In this document: in pieces, positions 16,158-24,455 of the stretch
How positions within the stretch are numbered: position 1 is the stretch's first letter
How the letters are laid out: every line of letters begins with the position of its first letter
Assembly (NCBI GenBank): GCA_023416585.1
Contig: JAEZHM010000154.1
Location: 62,001 to 126,000, forward strand
Direction: 5' to 3'
From: Bacillota bacterium
GTDB lineage: Bacteria > Bacillota > Clostridia > Christensenellales > Aristaeellaceae
DNA length: 64,000 bases
The notes under the pieces: model-generated
Database searches by the model: none
What the model was told of the DNA's origin: nothing
Seen by the model: only the letters and a program-made list of their open reading frames with translations
Translations under genes and position numbers: made by a program

Positions 16158-16783
16158 ACGGCCATCAGTACAGCCTGGATGAGATCACTTTTTTAAAGGA
16201 GCACATAACCGGGCTTAGCCACGTGGACCTTACTCGGATGTTCAATGAACGGTTCAATTTAAGCTTGACAGTAAACCAGGTCACGGCAGCGTGTAAGAAT
16301 CGGAAGCTGAACAACGGGCTGAACGGGTGCTTTCCGAAGGGAAATGTGCCCTTCAACAAAGGCCTTAAAGGATGGCAAGCTGGGGGCAAGGCAAGAGAAA
16401 CACAGTTCAAAAAAGGACAGATGCCTACAAAACACCGCCCCGTAGGATCTGAACGGGTTAATGTAGACGGATACGTTGAGATTAAAGTATCAGAGCCAAA
16501 AGTGTGGCGCTCCAAGCATGTGGTGATTTGGGAAGCTGCGCACGGTCCTGTTCCTGCCGGGCATGCTGTGATCTTCGGAGATGGGAACCGCCTGAATATC
16601 ACTCTTGAAAATTTACTGCTGATTTCCCGAAAGGAATTGGCTGTTCTTAATAAGCGGCATCTGATAGGCGGAAGTCGGGAACTTACAGAAGCCGGGAGAT
16701 TGGTTGCGAACCTATCCATGAAAATCACGGCCAGGCGCAAACACGAAAGGGGCAAATCGCAATGCTCTACGACAGACAATTAA
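16154..16783 (+). CDS. HNH-type endonuclease
   Basis: This 209-residue protein has an N-terminal DNA-binding region (YSLDEITFLKEHITGL then LTVNQVTAACKNRKLN) and a central HNH-like core (SKHVVIWEAAHGPVPAGHAV, FGDGNRLNITLENLLL). This matches HNH_3 homing-type nucleases of phages. It is placed between the polymerase and primase/helicase genes, a classic site for a free-standing homing endonuclease. The final part overlaps the VapE gene by 22 bases. Confidence 0.8.
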   Translation: MNGHQYSLDEITFLKEHITGLSHVDLTRMFNERFNLSLTVNQVTAACKNRKLNNGLNGCFPKGNVPFNKGLKGWQAGGKARETQFKKGQMPTKHRPVGSERVNVDGYVEIKVSEPKVWRSKHVVIWEAAHGPVPAGHAVIFGDGNRLNITLENLLLISRKELAVLNKRHLIGGSRELTEAGRLVANLSMKITARRKHERGKSQCSTTDN

Positions 16784-19170
16784 CCATCAGCGCGGCGGGA
16801 AACCGCTGGGCTGCTATCTGGGCTCCACAGAACCTGTATTGGTCAGAAATGCTTCAGCGCCTGGCTACCCCTGTTCGTGGCCAGGAAACCCTGGCGGCCT
16901 ACCTGCGCATGGCCAAGAAGGCCCAGGACGATCTGAAGGACGTAGGCGGCTATGTAGGCGGCGAGCTGGCCAGCGGCCGGCGCAAGAACCACGCTGTCAA
17001 AGGCCGCGATATTGTCACCCTGGACATGGACGCCATCCCCGCCGGCGGCACGGACGATGTATTGCGCCGGCTTGGCGCCCTGGGCTGTGCCTGGGCCTCC
17101 TATAGCACCCGTAAACATGAGCCCGGCAGGCCCCGCTTGCGTGTCCTGCTGCCCCTATCCCGCACGGTGACCGCCGATGAATATGAGCCCATTGCCCGTA
17201 AGCTGGCTGAAATGATCGGCATCGGTTGGTGTGACCCCACCACCTTCCAGGCTGTCAGAATGATGTACTGGCCTTCCTGCTGCGCTGATGGGCAGTACAT
17301 CTACGTATACGAAGACAAGCCTTTTGTGGACGCCGACGGAGTGCTGGGACTGTATTCCGACTGGCACGACATGACCTCCTGGCCGCAAGTGCCCGGACAA
17401 GCCAAGGCCCATCAGGCACTTGCATCCAAGCAGGAAGATCCCACAGCCAAGGGTGGCGTAGTGGGCGCCTTCTGCCGAACATACAACATCTATCAGGCAA
17501 TGGATCTATTCCTGCCGGATGCCTATGAGGCCGTGGATGGCTCCCCCGACCGCTACACCTTTACCGGCGGCAGCACCACCGGCGGCGCGATCATTTACGA
17601 CAACGGCAAATTCCTTTTCTCGCATCATGCTACCGACCCTGCCAGCGGGAAGCTCGTCAACAGCTTCGACCTGGTGCGCCTGCATAAATACGGCGACCTG
17701 GATGATGAAGCCAAAGAGGGCACCCCTGTAGCCAAGATGCCGTCATATGAGCGCATGAAGCAGCTGGCTATCGCAGATCCCGCTGTGGCACTGCTTCTGA
17801 ATCAAGAGCGCTACGATCAGGCTACGGAAGACTTTGCGGCTCCAGCAGGCGGCACAGATGCCAACTGGATGCTGAAACTGAAGATCAGCCCCACCAGCGG
17901 CCGGCCGGAAAAGTGCGCAGCCAACGTTCTGCTGATGCTGGAGAATGACCCCCAGCTGGCCGGCAGATTCCGTAAGGATACTTTCTCTGACCGCGTATTC
18001 GCTACCGCCCCGCTGCCTTGGGGCAGCCGCAAGGATCAGGAGGGGGAATTCGCCTGGAGCGATGAAGACGATGCCGGGTTGCGCATCTATACAGAACGGG
18101 TGCTGGGCTTCCGCTCCAGGGATATCATCGAGGACGCTTTCAAAGACCATGTGGCCAAACACAGTTATAACCCCGTGCAGGAATATCTTAACGGCATGGC
18201 CTGGGACGGAGTGCCCCGGCTGGATACTTTGTTCATAGAATTCCTTGGCGCTGCTGATACGGCCTATACCCGCGCTGTGACACGAAAGGCCTTCACGGCT
18301 GCCGTGGCCAGGGCGATGGATCCCGGTGTGAAGTACGACACCATGCCCATTCTCACAGGCGCCCAGGGCATAGGTAAAAGTACCTTGATCCGTAAAATGG
18401 GCCGGGTATGGTTCAGCGACAGCATAAAGAGCTTTGAAGGCAAAGAGGCCAGTGAGCTGGTGCAGGGCGTTTGGCTGATCGAGATAAGCGAGCTGGAAGC
18501 TTTTAATAAATCCGATGTCAGCCGCATCAAGCAATTTCTTTCCCAGTGTGAAGATATCTACCGGGCAGCTTATGGGCGTGTGGTGGAATGGCACAAGCGC
18601 CGTTGCGTGTTTTTCGGTACCAGTAACAATGGGGAATACTTGCGGGACCGGACCGGTAACCGTCGTTTCTGGCCTGTTGACGTTGCGGTGCAGTCTCCCA
18701 CAAAATCCGTGTTCCGTGACCTGGACGAAAGCATAGATCAGCTATGGGCTGAAGCCGTCATGCGCTGGCAGCTGGGAGAGCCCCTATATCTGACAGGTGA
18801 TGCCGCCAAAGCTGCGGAAGAGGCCCAGGAGGAGCACAGGGAACGGTCCAGCCGAGAAGGACTGATACTTGACTATCTGGAACGCCGGGTGCCGGCAGAC
18901 TGGTACCGCTGGGATCTCATGCAGCGCTTGACCTGGCTGGGTGGCGGTATGCCGACAGATACCCAGCTGGTGGAGCGGGAACGTATATGTGCCCTTGAAG
19001 TGTGGTGCGAATGCCTTAAAGGCGATGCCAAACACATGAAATATCAGGATGCCGCGGAGATCAACAGTGTAATTGCAGCAGCGCCGGGGTGGGTGCGTAC
19101 AAAAAACGGTGCCCGGTTTGGATACTGCGGATTGCAAAAAGGTTTCTGCCGGGAAAGAAATTTGTTATGA
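16762..19170 (+). CDS. VapE-family primase/helicase
   Basis: This 802-residue protein combines an N-terminal primase-like region (VTLDMDAIPAGG; RPRLRVLLPLSR) with a C-terminal SF3-like ATPase. The Walker A sequence GAQGIGKST is near residue 532, and the Walker B-like VWLIEISELEAF follows. The virulence-associated E family in phages and islands initiates replication. It starts at ATG 16762 inside the HNH gene. The following 280 bases hold a repeat cluster that could be its origin. Confidence 0.88.
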   Translation: MLYDRQLTISAAGNRWAAIWAPQNLYWSEMLQRLATPVRGQETLAAYLRMAKKAQDDLKDVGGYVGGELASGRRKNHAVKGRDIVTLDMDAIPAGGTDDVLRRLGALGCAWASYSTRKHEPGRPRLRVLLPLSRTVTADEYEPIARKLAEMIGIGWCDPTTFQAVRMMYWPSCCADGQYIYVYEDKPFVDADGVLGLYSDWHDMTSWPQVPGQAKAHQALASKQEDPTAKGGVVGAFCRTYNIYQAMDLFLPDAYEAVDGSPDRYTFTGGSTTGGAIIYDNGKFLFSHHATDPASGKLVNSFDLVRLHKYGDLDDEAKEGTPVAKMPSYERMKQLAIADPAVALLLNQERYDQATEDFAAPAGGTDANWMLKLKISPTSGRPEKCAANVLLMLENDPQLAGRFRKDTFSDRVFATAPLPWGSRKDQEGEFAWSDEDDAGLRIYTERVLGFRSRDIIEDAFKDHVAKHSYNPVQEYLNGMAWDGVPRLDTLFIEFLGAADTAYTRAVTRKAFTAAVARAMDPGVKYDTMPILTGAQGIGKSTLIRKMGRVWFSDSIKSFEGKEASELVQGVWLIEISELEAFNKSDVSRIKQFLSQCEDIYRAAYGRVVEWHKRRCVFFGTSNNGEYLRDRTGNRRFWPVDVAVQSPTKSVFRDLDESIDQLWAEAVMRWQLGEPLYLTGDAAKAAEEAQEEHRERSSREGLILDYLERRVPADWYRWDLMQRLTWLGGGMPTDTQLVERERICALEVWCECLKGDAKHMKYQDAAEINSVIAAAPGWVRTKNGARFGYCGLQKGFCRERNLL

Positions 19171-19178
19171 AAGCATCT

Positions 19179-19320
19179 GTTACTTTGCCCGTTACTTTTG
19201 GTGTTACTTCTTGTTGAAAGTAACAGAGAGGGTGTTACCTTGTTACCTTGTGCTACTTTCAAAGTAACGGGCTTAAACCTTATGCCATATGGAGTTATTG
19301 ACTGTTGTTACTTTGTTACT
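19179..19320. repeat. GTTACTTT repeat cluster (iteron-like)
   Basis: At least eight copies of GTTACTTT or close forms occur in both orientations (for example 19179, 19191, 19203, 19234 and 19312, and reverse copies at 19217 and 19261). GCCCGTTACTTT at 19187-19198 and AAAGTAACGGGC at 19261-19272 form a perfect 12-base inverted pair. The block lies in the gap after the VapE gene and contains no convincing gene. It could be a replication origin or a regulator binding array. Confidence 0.7.
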
Positions 19321-19452
19321 TGTTTTCCTATAGAGGATAACAATAAAGAAAATATAGATTGTGCGACGCCCATAATGCTATAACGCCTATAAATATGGGT
19401 GTATATGAAAATGTGATGCGCGCACACGTATAGGCAGAGAGGGGCATTTTCG

Positions 19453-19692
19453 ATGAAAAACACCCAGAAGAAGAACTGCGAAGATTGGCTTGAACAACGC
19501 CTAAAGGATAAGCCCGAACATAACGCCGGTGTTCGAAGAGCGGCAAAAGCAGCCGGATATACTCGGGGCCAGCTACAAGAGGCAAAAAATGCTCTTGGGG
19601 TAAAGGCAACCCACCGATCAGACCGAGATCAGTTGACCAGTGCAATATTCTGGTACCTTCCTAACGAAAGGCCAGATGATCACGATGCTTGA
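19453..19692 (+). CDS. Small phage protein, possible DNA-binding
   Basis: This 79-residue basic protein has a helix-turn-helix-like stretch (AGVRRAAKAAGYTRGQLQEA) that resembles winged-helix or primase accessory modules encoded after SNF2/VapE genes. The gene ends by overlapping the VRR-NUC gene. Function inferred only. Confidence 0.55.
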   Translation: MKNTQKKNCEDWLEQRLKDKPEHNAGVRRAAKAAGYTRGQLQEAKNALGVKATHRSDRDQLTSAIFWYLPNERPDDHDA

Positions 19693-20008
19693 GAAAGAAA
19701 TCGAACGCCGTTTGGGTGAAATGCTAAAAAGACGCGGCTGCATATATGATAAGTTCGTATCACCTGAAAATCCAGGTGTGCCAGATAGGATTGTAACGCT
19801 TCCCGGGGGCCGCATCATCTTCCTGGAGCTGAAAACTGAGTTTGGCAGGCTGGCAAATATCCAGAAATGGCAGATAGACCGGCGGCGGCAAATGGGCGCG
19901 GATGTTCGGGTAATCAAGGGATGGGATCAAGCCCAGGAATTTGTAAGGGAGGTGGAAAGGTTATGCAGTACAAGCCCCACGCCTATCAGCAGTACGGCGA
20001 AAACATGA
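19685..20008 (+). CDS. VRR-NUC domain nuclease
   Basis: This 107-residue protein carries the compact VRR-NUC fold: GVPDRIVTLPGGRIIFLELK holds the D and ExK catalytic residues. Such stand-alone phage nucleases are usually encoded beside a SNF2-like helicase, as here, and are thought to process replication or recombination intermediates. An ATG at 19676 is a possible alternative start, as it is closer to a GAAAGG site. The 3' end overlaps the helicase gene by 46 bases. Confidence 0.88.
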   Translation: MLEKEIERRLGEMLKRRGCIYDKFVSPENPGVPDRIVTLPGGRIIFLELKTEFGRLANIQKWQIDRRRQMGADVRVIKGWDQAQEFVREVERLCSTSPTPISSTAKT

Positions 20009-21333
20009 TTATAGCCCAGAATCATTTAGGGCTGTTCTGGGAAATGGGCTTGGGCAAGAGCGTGGTTACTTTGTCTGCTATCCTGCGGCTAAAGTACGAC
20101 CTGTTGCAAGTCTTTAAGGTGTTGGTGATAGCCCCCAAGAAAGTGGCGGAAAGCACCTGGAGCGCTGAGGCCAGTAAGTGGGACCACCTGAAGCCGTTGC
20201 GGGTGCAAGTGGTTATGGGTACGGAAAGCCAGCGGATACGGGCGTTGTACCAGCCAGCGGATATCTATGTGATCAACCGGGATAACGTATCCTGGCTGGT
20301 GAAGTATTATCAAAATTCCTGGCCGTTTGATATGGTGGTGGTGGACGAGCTGTCCAGCTTCAAAAACCCGTCTGCGAAGCGGTTTCGTGATTTGAAGGCG
20401 GTCCTGCCCCATATTCAGCGCGTGGTTGGGCTGACCGGTACGCCGGCGCCCAATGGTCTGGAAGACCTGTGGGCCCAGGTGTACCTGCTTGATTATGGTG
20501 CGCGGTTGGGTAGGACGATATCCTGGTTCCGGGAACAGTACTTTAAGCACAACACGTACACCCACGAATACAAAGCCCTGCCAGGCGCCATGGAAACAGT
20601 TCAGGATGCCATTCAGGATATCTGTATCAGCCTGTCAGCCAAGGATTACCTGCAGATGCCGGGGATGGTCATGGACGATATCCCGGTAGCCCTAGACCCC
20701 CAAGCGCAAAAGGCCTACCGCCAAATGGAACGGGACATGTTGCTGAACATTGACCGAGAGACGATTACAGCCGCCGGCGCAGCTGCGCTTACCGGGAAGC
20801 TGTTGCAGCTATGCAGCGGGGCGGTGTATACCGAGGATCACAGGGCGATCAAGGTACACGATTGTAAGATACAAGCCTTGCAGGAACTGCTGGAAGGCCT
20901 GAACGGGCAGCACGCCCTGCTGTTTTATGGCTATAAACACGATGTGCCGCGGATCCTGGAGGGCATTCAGGCGGTGAGCCGATCATTACGGGTGCGGCTG
21001 CTAAATACGTCAGCGGATGCCGATGCCTGGAACCGCGGTGAGGTTGATATTCTGCTTGCGCACCCGGCCAGCTGTGCCTATGGGCTAAACCTGCAGCATG
21101 GCGGGTATCACGTGATTTGGTACGTACTGACCTGGGCCTTGGGCGACTATCAGCAGGCCAATGCCCGGCTGCACAGGCAAGGCCAGGAGCACCCTGTTAT
21201 CATCCACCGGCTGCTGGTACAGGGCGGTATGGATGAGGACGTAGCCGCCGCCTTGGAGGGCAAGCGAGACACACAGGACGCCTTGATGCATGCTTTGCGG
21301 GCAAGGATTGACAGAATAAAAGGAGAGGTATGA
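19963..21333 (+). CDS. SNF2-type DEAD-like helicase
   Basis: This 456-residue ATPase has Walker A (WEMGLGKSV, residues 25-35), motif II VVVDELSSFK, motif III GLTGTPAPNG and motif VI LHRQGQ. These are the SF2/SNF2 helicase motifs, in order. Phage copies probably remodel replication forks. ATG 19963 gives the standard N-terminus (KPHAYQQYGENMI). It overlaps the VRR-NUC gene. Confidence 0.93.
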   Translation: MQYKPHAYQQYGENMIIAQNHLGLFWEMGLGKSVVTLSAILRLKYDLLQVFKVLVIAPKKVAESTWSAEASKWDHLKPLRVQVVMGTESQRIRALYQPADIYVINRDNVSWLVKYYQNSWPFDMVVVDELSSFKNPSAKRFRDLKAVLPHIQRVVGLTGTPAPNGLEDLWAQVYLLDYGARLGRTISWFREQYFKHNTYTHEYKALPGAMETVQDAIQDICISLSAKDYLQMPGMVMDDIPVALDPQAQKAYRQMERDMLLNIDRETITAAGAAALTGKLLQLCSGAVYTEDHRAIKVHDCKIQALQELLEGLNGQHALLFYGYKHDVPRILEGIQAVSRSLRVRLLNTSADADAWNRGEVDILLAHPASCAYGLNLQHGGYHVIWYVLTWALGDYQQANARLHRQGQEHPVIIHRLLVQGGMDEDVAAALEGKRDTQDALMHALRARIDRIKGEV

Positions 21334-21349
21334 GGAGGCATTGATAGAT

Positions 21350-21673
21350 ATGGCTGCAAAAAGCAAAAAACCTCTTTGTGAAGCGGGTTATAACCCCAAA
21401 GAGGATAAAGGTCTCGATCCCATCATAGCACCTATAGTTGTTCTTCTGAGAGAAGGCGGTATTGAGACATTCGAATCGTGCCAGGGAGGCACGGGCCACT
21501 GCTTTCCTGAGCCAACCGTAAGATTTTATGGGGGACATGCTGAGGGGTTCCGGGCGCTAGCTTATGCGCAGCAACATGGGTTAAATGTCATGGAACTTAG
21601 GCGGTATTGGAGTATACAAGATGGAGAGCCTTGTGGGCCTTGGTGGGAGATGACTTTTCTCCCACCAAGGTGA
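21350..21673 (+). CDS. Conserved phage protein of unknown function
   Basis: This 107-residue protein contains VLLREGGIETFESCQGGTGH and TVRFYGGHAEGFRALA, a pattern I associate with a widespread but uncharacterised phage family. GAGGAGG is 11 bases before ATG 21350. It is the last gene of the rightward replication block before an antisense gene. Confidence 0.6.
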   Translation: MAAKSKKPLCEAGYNPKEDKGLDPIIAPIVVLLREGGIETFESCQGGTGHCFPEPTVRFYGGHAEGFRALAYAQQHGLNVMELRRYWSIQDGEPCGPWWEMTFLPPR

Positions 21674-21681
21674 TAGGTCAG

Positions 21682-21843
21682 TTACTTTCCTTGGCTGTCG
21701 AGACGAGCGCACTCAGCGCAGAGAGGCTTTCCGCCTGTCCCGGATCTGAGGTTTTCCTTCTCGATGTTGTTACCAGTGTTACAGTTGGTGTTGTCGTGAT
21801 GGACAGTTTGCTTTATGGAGTGCCACGGAGAAGTTTTCGGCAT
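21682..21843 (-). CDS. Antisense small conserved protein (53 residues)
   Basis: The product begins MPKTSPWHSIKQTVHHDN and has a His/Asn/Cys-rich centre (NCNTGNNIEKENLRSG) and a CAEC pair near the end, suggesting metal binding. A strong site (GGGAGGTG) lies 6 bases before the ATG and a near-consensus promoter is just upstream. Similar short proteins are widespread in Firmicutes phages as far as I recall, with no function. It faces against all its neighbours, so it is a moron. Confidence 0.75.
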   Translation of the reverse strand: MPKTSPWHSIKQTVHHDNTNCNTGNNIEKENLRSGTGGKPLCAECARLDSQGK

Positions 21844-21874
21844 AATTTTCACCTCCCTTGCATTATTTGCCATT

Positions 21875-21903
21875 ATTATAGCACAAATAACTAAAATGGT
21901 AAA
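21875..21903 (-). promoter_or_regulatory. Promoter of the antisense small gene
   Basis: Reading leftwards, TTTACC (21903-21898) and TATAAT (21880-21875) are 17 bases apart and lie 31 bases before the ATG at 21843. The promoter is independent of the phage operons. Confidence 0.75.
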
Positions 21904-21962
21904 TATATGGCAATAAGGGAAAACATGAGAATACTAATAGATAAAACAAGGGGTGAAGTAGC

Positions 21963-22364
21963 ATGAAAAAGGAGTTGAGTTTACAGCAACGGTTGCGTCA
22001 ATATCGAAATCTTAAGCGTGAGATTATGCTTTTGCAAGAGCAAATGGCGAAACCGCAGACTTCCACGGACACTGTGAAAGGATCTGTCCCATACTGCCCA
22101 TACACGGAAGTAGTGTTTAAGATTACTGGACACGACGAGAAGGTGGCGGCCAGGCTGAATAGGCGCTGTGAACGGCTTGTGAAAGAGCGCCTGGCCATTG
22201 AATCCGAAATCGATAAAATACCGGACAGCCGTATTCGTAGCATTGTTTCGCTGCGGTATATCAGCGGGCATACGTGGGAAGCAGTAGCCGCTAAGTTGGG
22301 GCCCGATACGTCGCCAGACTCAGCAAGAATGGCATTTAAGCGGTTTACTGAAAAAAGTTTGTAA
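21963..22364 (+). CDS. ArpU/sigma-like late transcription regulator
   Basis: This 133-residue protein has a helical N-terminus and a C-terminal helix-turn-helix of sigma region 4 type (RIRSIVSLRYISGHTWEAV, then SPDSARMAFKRF). This matches the DUF1492/ArpU group that activates late genes in Gram-positive phages. It sits exactly at the early/late boundary, just before the putative late promoter. Good GGGGTGA site upstream. Confidence 0.8.
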   Translation: MKKELSLQQRLRQYRNLKREIMLLQEQMAKPQTSTDTVKGSVPYCPYTEVVFKITGHDEKVAARLNRRCERLVKERLAIESEIDKIPDSRIRSIVSLRYISGHTWEAVAAKLGPDTSPDSARMAFKRFTEKSL

Positions 22365-22367
22365 ATG

Positions 22368-22397
22368 TTCACACTGTTCGTTTTTTAGTGCTATCAT
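22368..22397 (+). promoter_or_regulatory. Putative late promoter
   Basis: TTCACA (22368-22373) and TATCAT (22392-22397) are 18 bases apart and lie directly after the ArpU-like gene. The -35 region (TGTTCACACTGTTCG) includes a direct repeat of TGTTC, a possible activator binding site. Confidence 0.6.
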
Positions 22398-22411
22398 GAT
22401 AGGTGAAAAGG

Positions 22412-22438
22412 ACTACCCAGGGGCAGGGTAGTTCTTTT
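22412..22438 (+). terminator. Leader hairpin with T-tract after the late promoter
   Basis: ACTACCC pairs with GGGTAGT around AGGGGCA and is followed by TCTTTTT. It lies only 15 bases after the -10 element, so it may act as an attenuator instead of a simple end. Confidence 0.6.
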
Positions 22439-22684
22439 TATTGCACGTTCGCAGCCATCCGGGGTATTCCTGGCCATGTAGCCGACCGTGTGATTTTATT
22501 CGCCGGCACCTGGCGCGACCTCCCGCCGGGCGCTGGTCTTTTGTCATGATCGGCATAAGCCGTTATGAGCCAGTAGAGCTAAGCCAAAAGCGCGAATGCG
22601 CGGCTAAGCGGGTGCGCCCAAATGCGTTTTGCATGAGGCGGTGGTGGGGCCGGGCGCAGATTGATTTTGAAAGGTGGTGAGCCT
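22439..22684 (+). other. Leader region before the terminase genes, no clear gene
   Basis: This stretch is GC-rich, with several short inverted repeats (for example CCCGCCGGGCGC). A 79-codon frame here lacks a ribosome site and a protein-like composition. It may hold a cos or pac site or an untranslated leader; I see no decisive signal. Confidence 0.4.
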
Positions 22685-23188
22685 GTGGCTGCATTGAAGA
22701 ATCCGAAACATGAGCTGTTTTGCCAGGAGTACATGATCGACATGATACAGACACGGGCTTACATCCGTGCAGGTTATGCTTCGAAGAATGCTGACGTAAA
22801 TGCAGCGCAGCTCATGGTAAAGCCTAGTATCCGTGCGCGTATAGACGAGCTTAAAGCTGAACGTTCAATACGTGTCGGAATATCTGCCGATCGCGTCGTT
22901 CAGGAACTTGCGCGCATCAGTTTCGTGAAGGCATCCGATGTCATCAACATGAAAAACGCTACGGTGAACGAGGATGCCAACGACGATGATATGGCGGTTA
23001 TTGCATCTGTGAAGGTTAAAGAGACATTTGGCGATTACGCGAGCATCGAACGCGAGGTTAAGCTTTACGATAAACCCAAAGCCCTTGAGATGTTGGGCCG
23101 CCACCTGGGGATGTTCAAGGATGGCCTGACCGTAACTGTAGACGTTCCGAAAATCCTTGACGATATCGGCGGTGGCGACAGTGGCTGA
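22685..23188 (+). CDS. terS: Terminase small subunit
   Basis: This 167-residue protein starts at GTG 22685 after AAAGGTGGTGAG. It has the terminase_2 type signature: LKNPKHELFCQEYMID, then AYIRAGYASKNADVNAAQL and SIRARIDELKAERS. It recognises the packaging site and recruits the large subunit, whose gene overlaps its 3' end by 8 bases. Confidence 0.92.
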   Translation: MAALKNPKHELFCQEYMIDMIQTRAYIRAGYASKNADVNAAQLMVKPSIRARIDELKAERSIRVGISADRVVQELARISFVKASDVINMKNATVNEDANDDDMAVIASVKVKETFGDYASIEREVKLYDKPKALEMLGRHLGMFKDGLTVTVDVPKILDDIGGGDSG

Positions 23189-24443
23189 GATCCGGCTGTC
23201 TCAATTGATCGCCCAGCCATTTTACATAGTGCATATGGATGTCCGCCGGGAAGCGTATAGCGAATACTGGCTGAAGGGCGGCCGCGGTAGCGCCAAGTCT
23301 TCATTCATCAGCCTGGAGATTGTGCAAGGCATTGTCCGGGATCCTGAAGCCAACGCCATGATATACCGCAAGGTGGCCGACACCTTACGGGACAGCGTGT
23401 ATGCCCAAATGGTATGGGCGATCAACGCCCTGGAGCTGGGGCCCTGGTTCAAGTGCAAGGTCAGCCCCATGGAGATCATCTACATCCCTACTGGGCAGCG
23501 AATCATGTTTCGTGGTGCTGACGATCCGGGCAAAAGTAAGTCCATCAAGCTCGAAAAAGGCTACTTCAAATACCTGTGGTTTGAAGAGCTTACCGAGTTT
23601 GCCGGGATGGATGACATACGCACCATCAAGGCCAGCATCATCCGCGGCGGCGGGCACGCGCTGACCTTTGCCAGTTATAACCCGCCGAAATCGGCCAACA
23701 ACTGGGTAAACGCTGAATGTCTGATTCCCAAGCCCGGCCGGCTTGTTCATCACAGCGATTATATGCAGGTCCCGCCTGAATGGCTGGGGCCTTCTTTCTT
23801 GGCTGAAGCTGAAGCCTTACGGTTGACCAACGAGAGGGCTTACCGGCATGTGTATCTGGGCGAAATCACCGGCACCGGCGGGCAAGTGTTTGATAACCTC
23901 AAGATTGAGGCTATACCTGACGAGCTGCACAAGACCTTTGACCGCTTCAACAATGGCGGCGACTTTGGCTTTGCGGGCGATCCGGATGCTGTGTTGCGCA
24001 TGCACTACTCCCCGAAGCTGCGGACGCTGTACATTCTTGGTGAAGTGTATGGCAGCGGCATGAACGCCGATGTACTGGCCGAGCGTGTCAAGGCGCTGAT
24101 CGGCATTGAATACGGCATTTGGGACAACGAAGATCCGCGCATGATCAACGAGCTCAAGCGGCGGGGAATAAGGGCGATGCCGGCTAAGAAAGGCCCGGGC
24201 AGCGTGGAGCATGGCATGCGCTGGCTGCAGGACCTGGCATGCATTTGGATTGACAATATAAAGGCACCTAACGTGGCCAGGGAGTTTTCTGGCTATGAAT
24301 ACGAGCAAGACAGGTTTGGTAATTTCTTGTCGAAGTATCCCGACAAGAACAACCACACCATTGATGCCGGCAGGTATGGGTGTGAGCCCTTCTCCCTCGC
24401 TCAGGTCGCCACGACCATTAACCGTGCCCAGCTGGGCATATAA
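23181..24443 (+). CDS. terL: Terminase large subunit
   Basis: This 420-residue packaging ATPase/nuclease has Walker A GGRGSAKS (residues 33-40), Walker B-like YLWFEEL, and a nuclease region beginning GGDFGFAGDPDAV with a conserved Asp. It matches the PBSX/SPP1 terminase_3 group. The start is GTG 23181 or GTG 23172; neither has a strong site, consistent with coupling to TerS. Confidence 0.95.
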   Translation: MAEIRLSQLIAQPFYIVHMDVRREAYSEYWLKGGRGSAKSSFISLEIVQGIVRDPEANAMIYRKVADTLRDSVYAQMVWAINALELGPWFKCKVSPMEIIYIPTGQRIMFRGADDPGKSKSIKLEKGYFKYLWFEELTEFAGMDDIRTIKASIIRGGGHALTFASYNPPKSANNWVNAECLIPKPGRLVHHSDYMQVPPEWLGPSFLAEAEALRLTNERAYRHVYLGEITGTGGQVFDNLKIEAIPDELHKTFDRFNNGGDFGFAGDPDAVLRMHYSPKLRTLYILGEVYGSGMNADVLAERVKALIGIEYGIWDNEDPRMINELKRRGIRAMPAKKGPGSVEHGMRWLQDLACIWIDNIKAPNVAREFSGYEYEQDRFGNFLSKYPDKNNHTIDAGRYGCEPFSLAQVATTINRAQLGI

Positions 24444-24455
24444 GGAGATGATAGC

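Noticed and set aside
22441..22680. 79-codon frame before the terminase genes
   Set aside because: No ribosome binding site, many Arg/Trp/Cys of random type, and overlap with a leader region.
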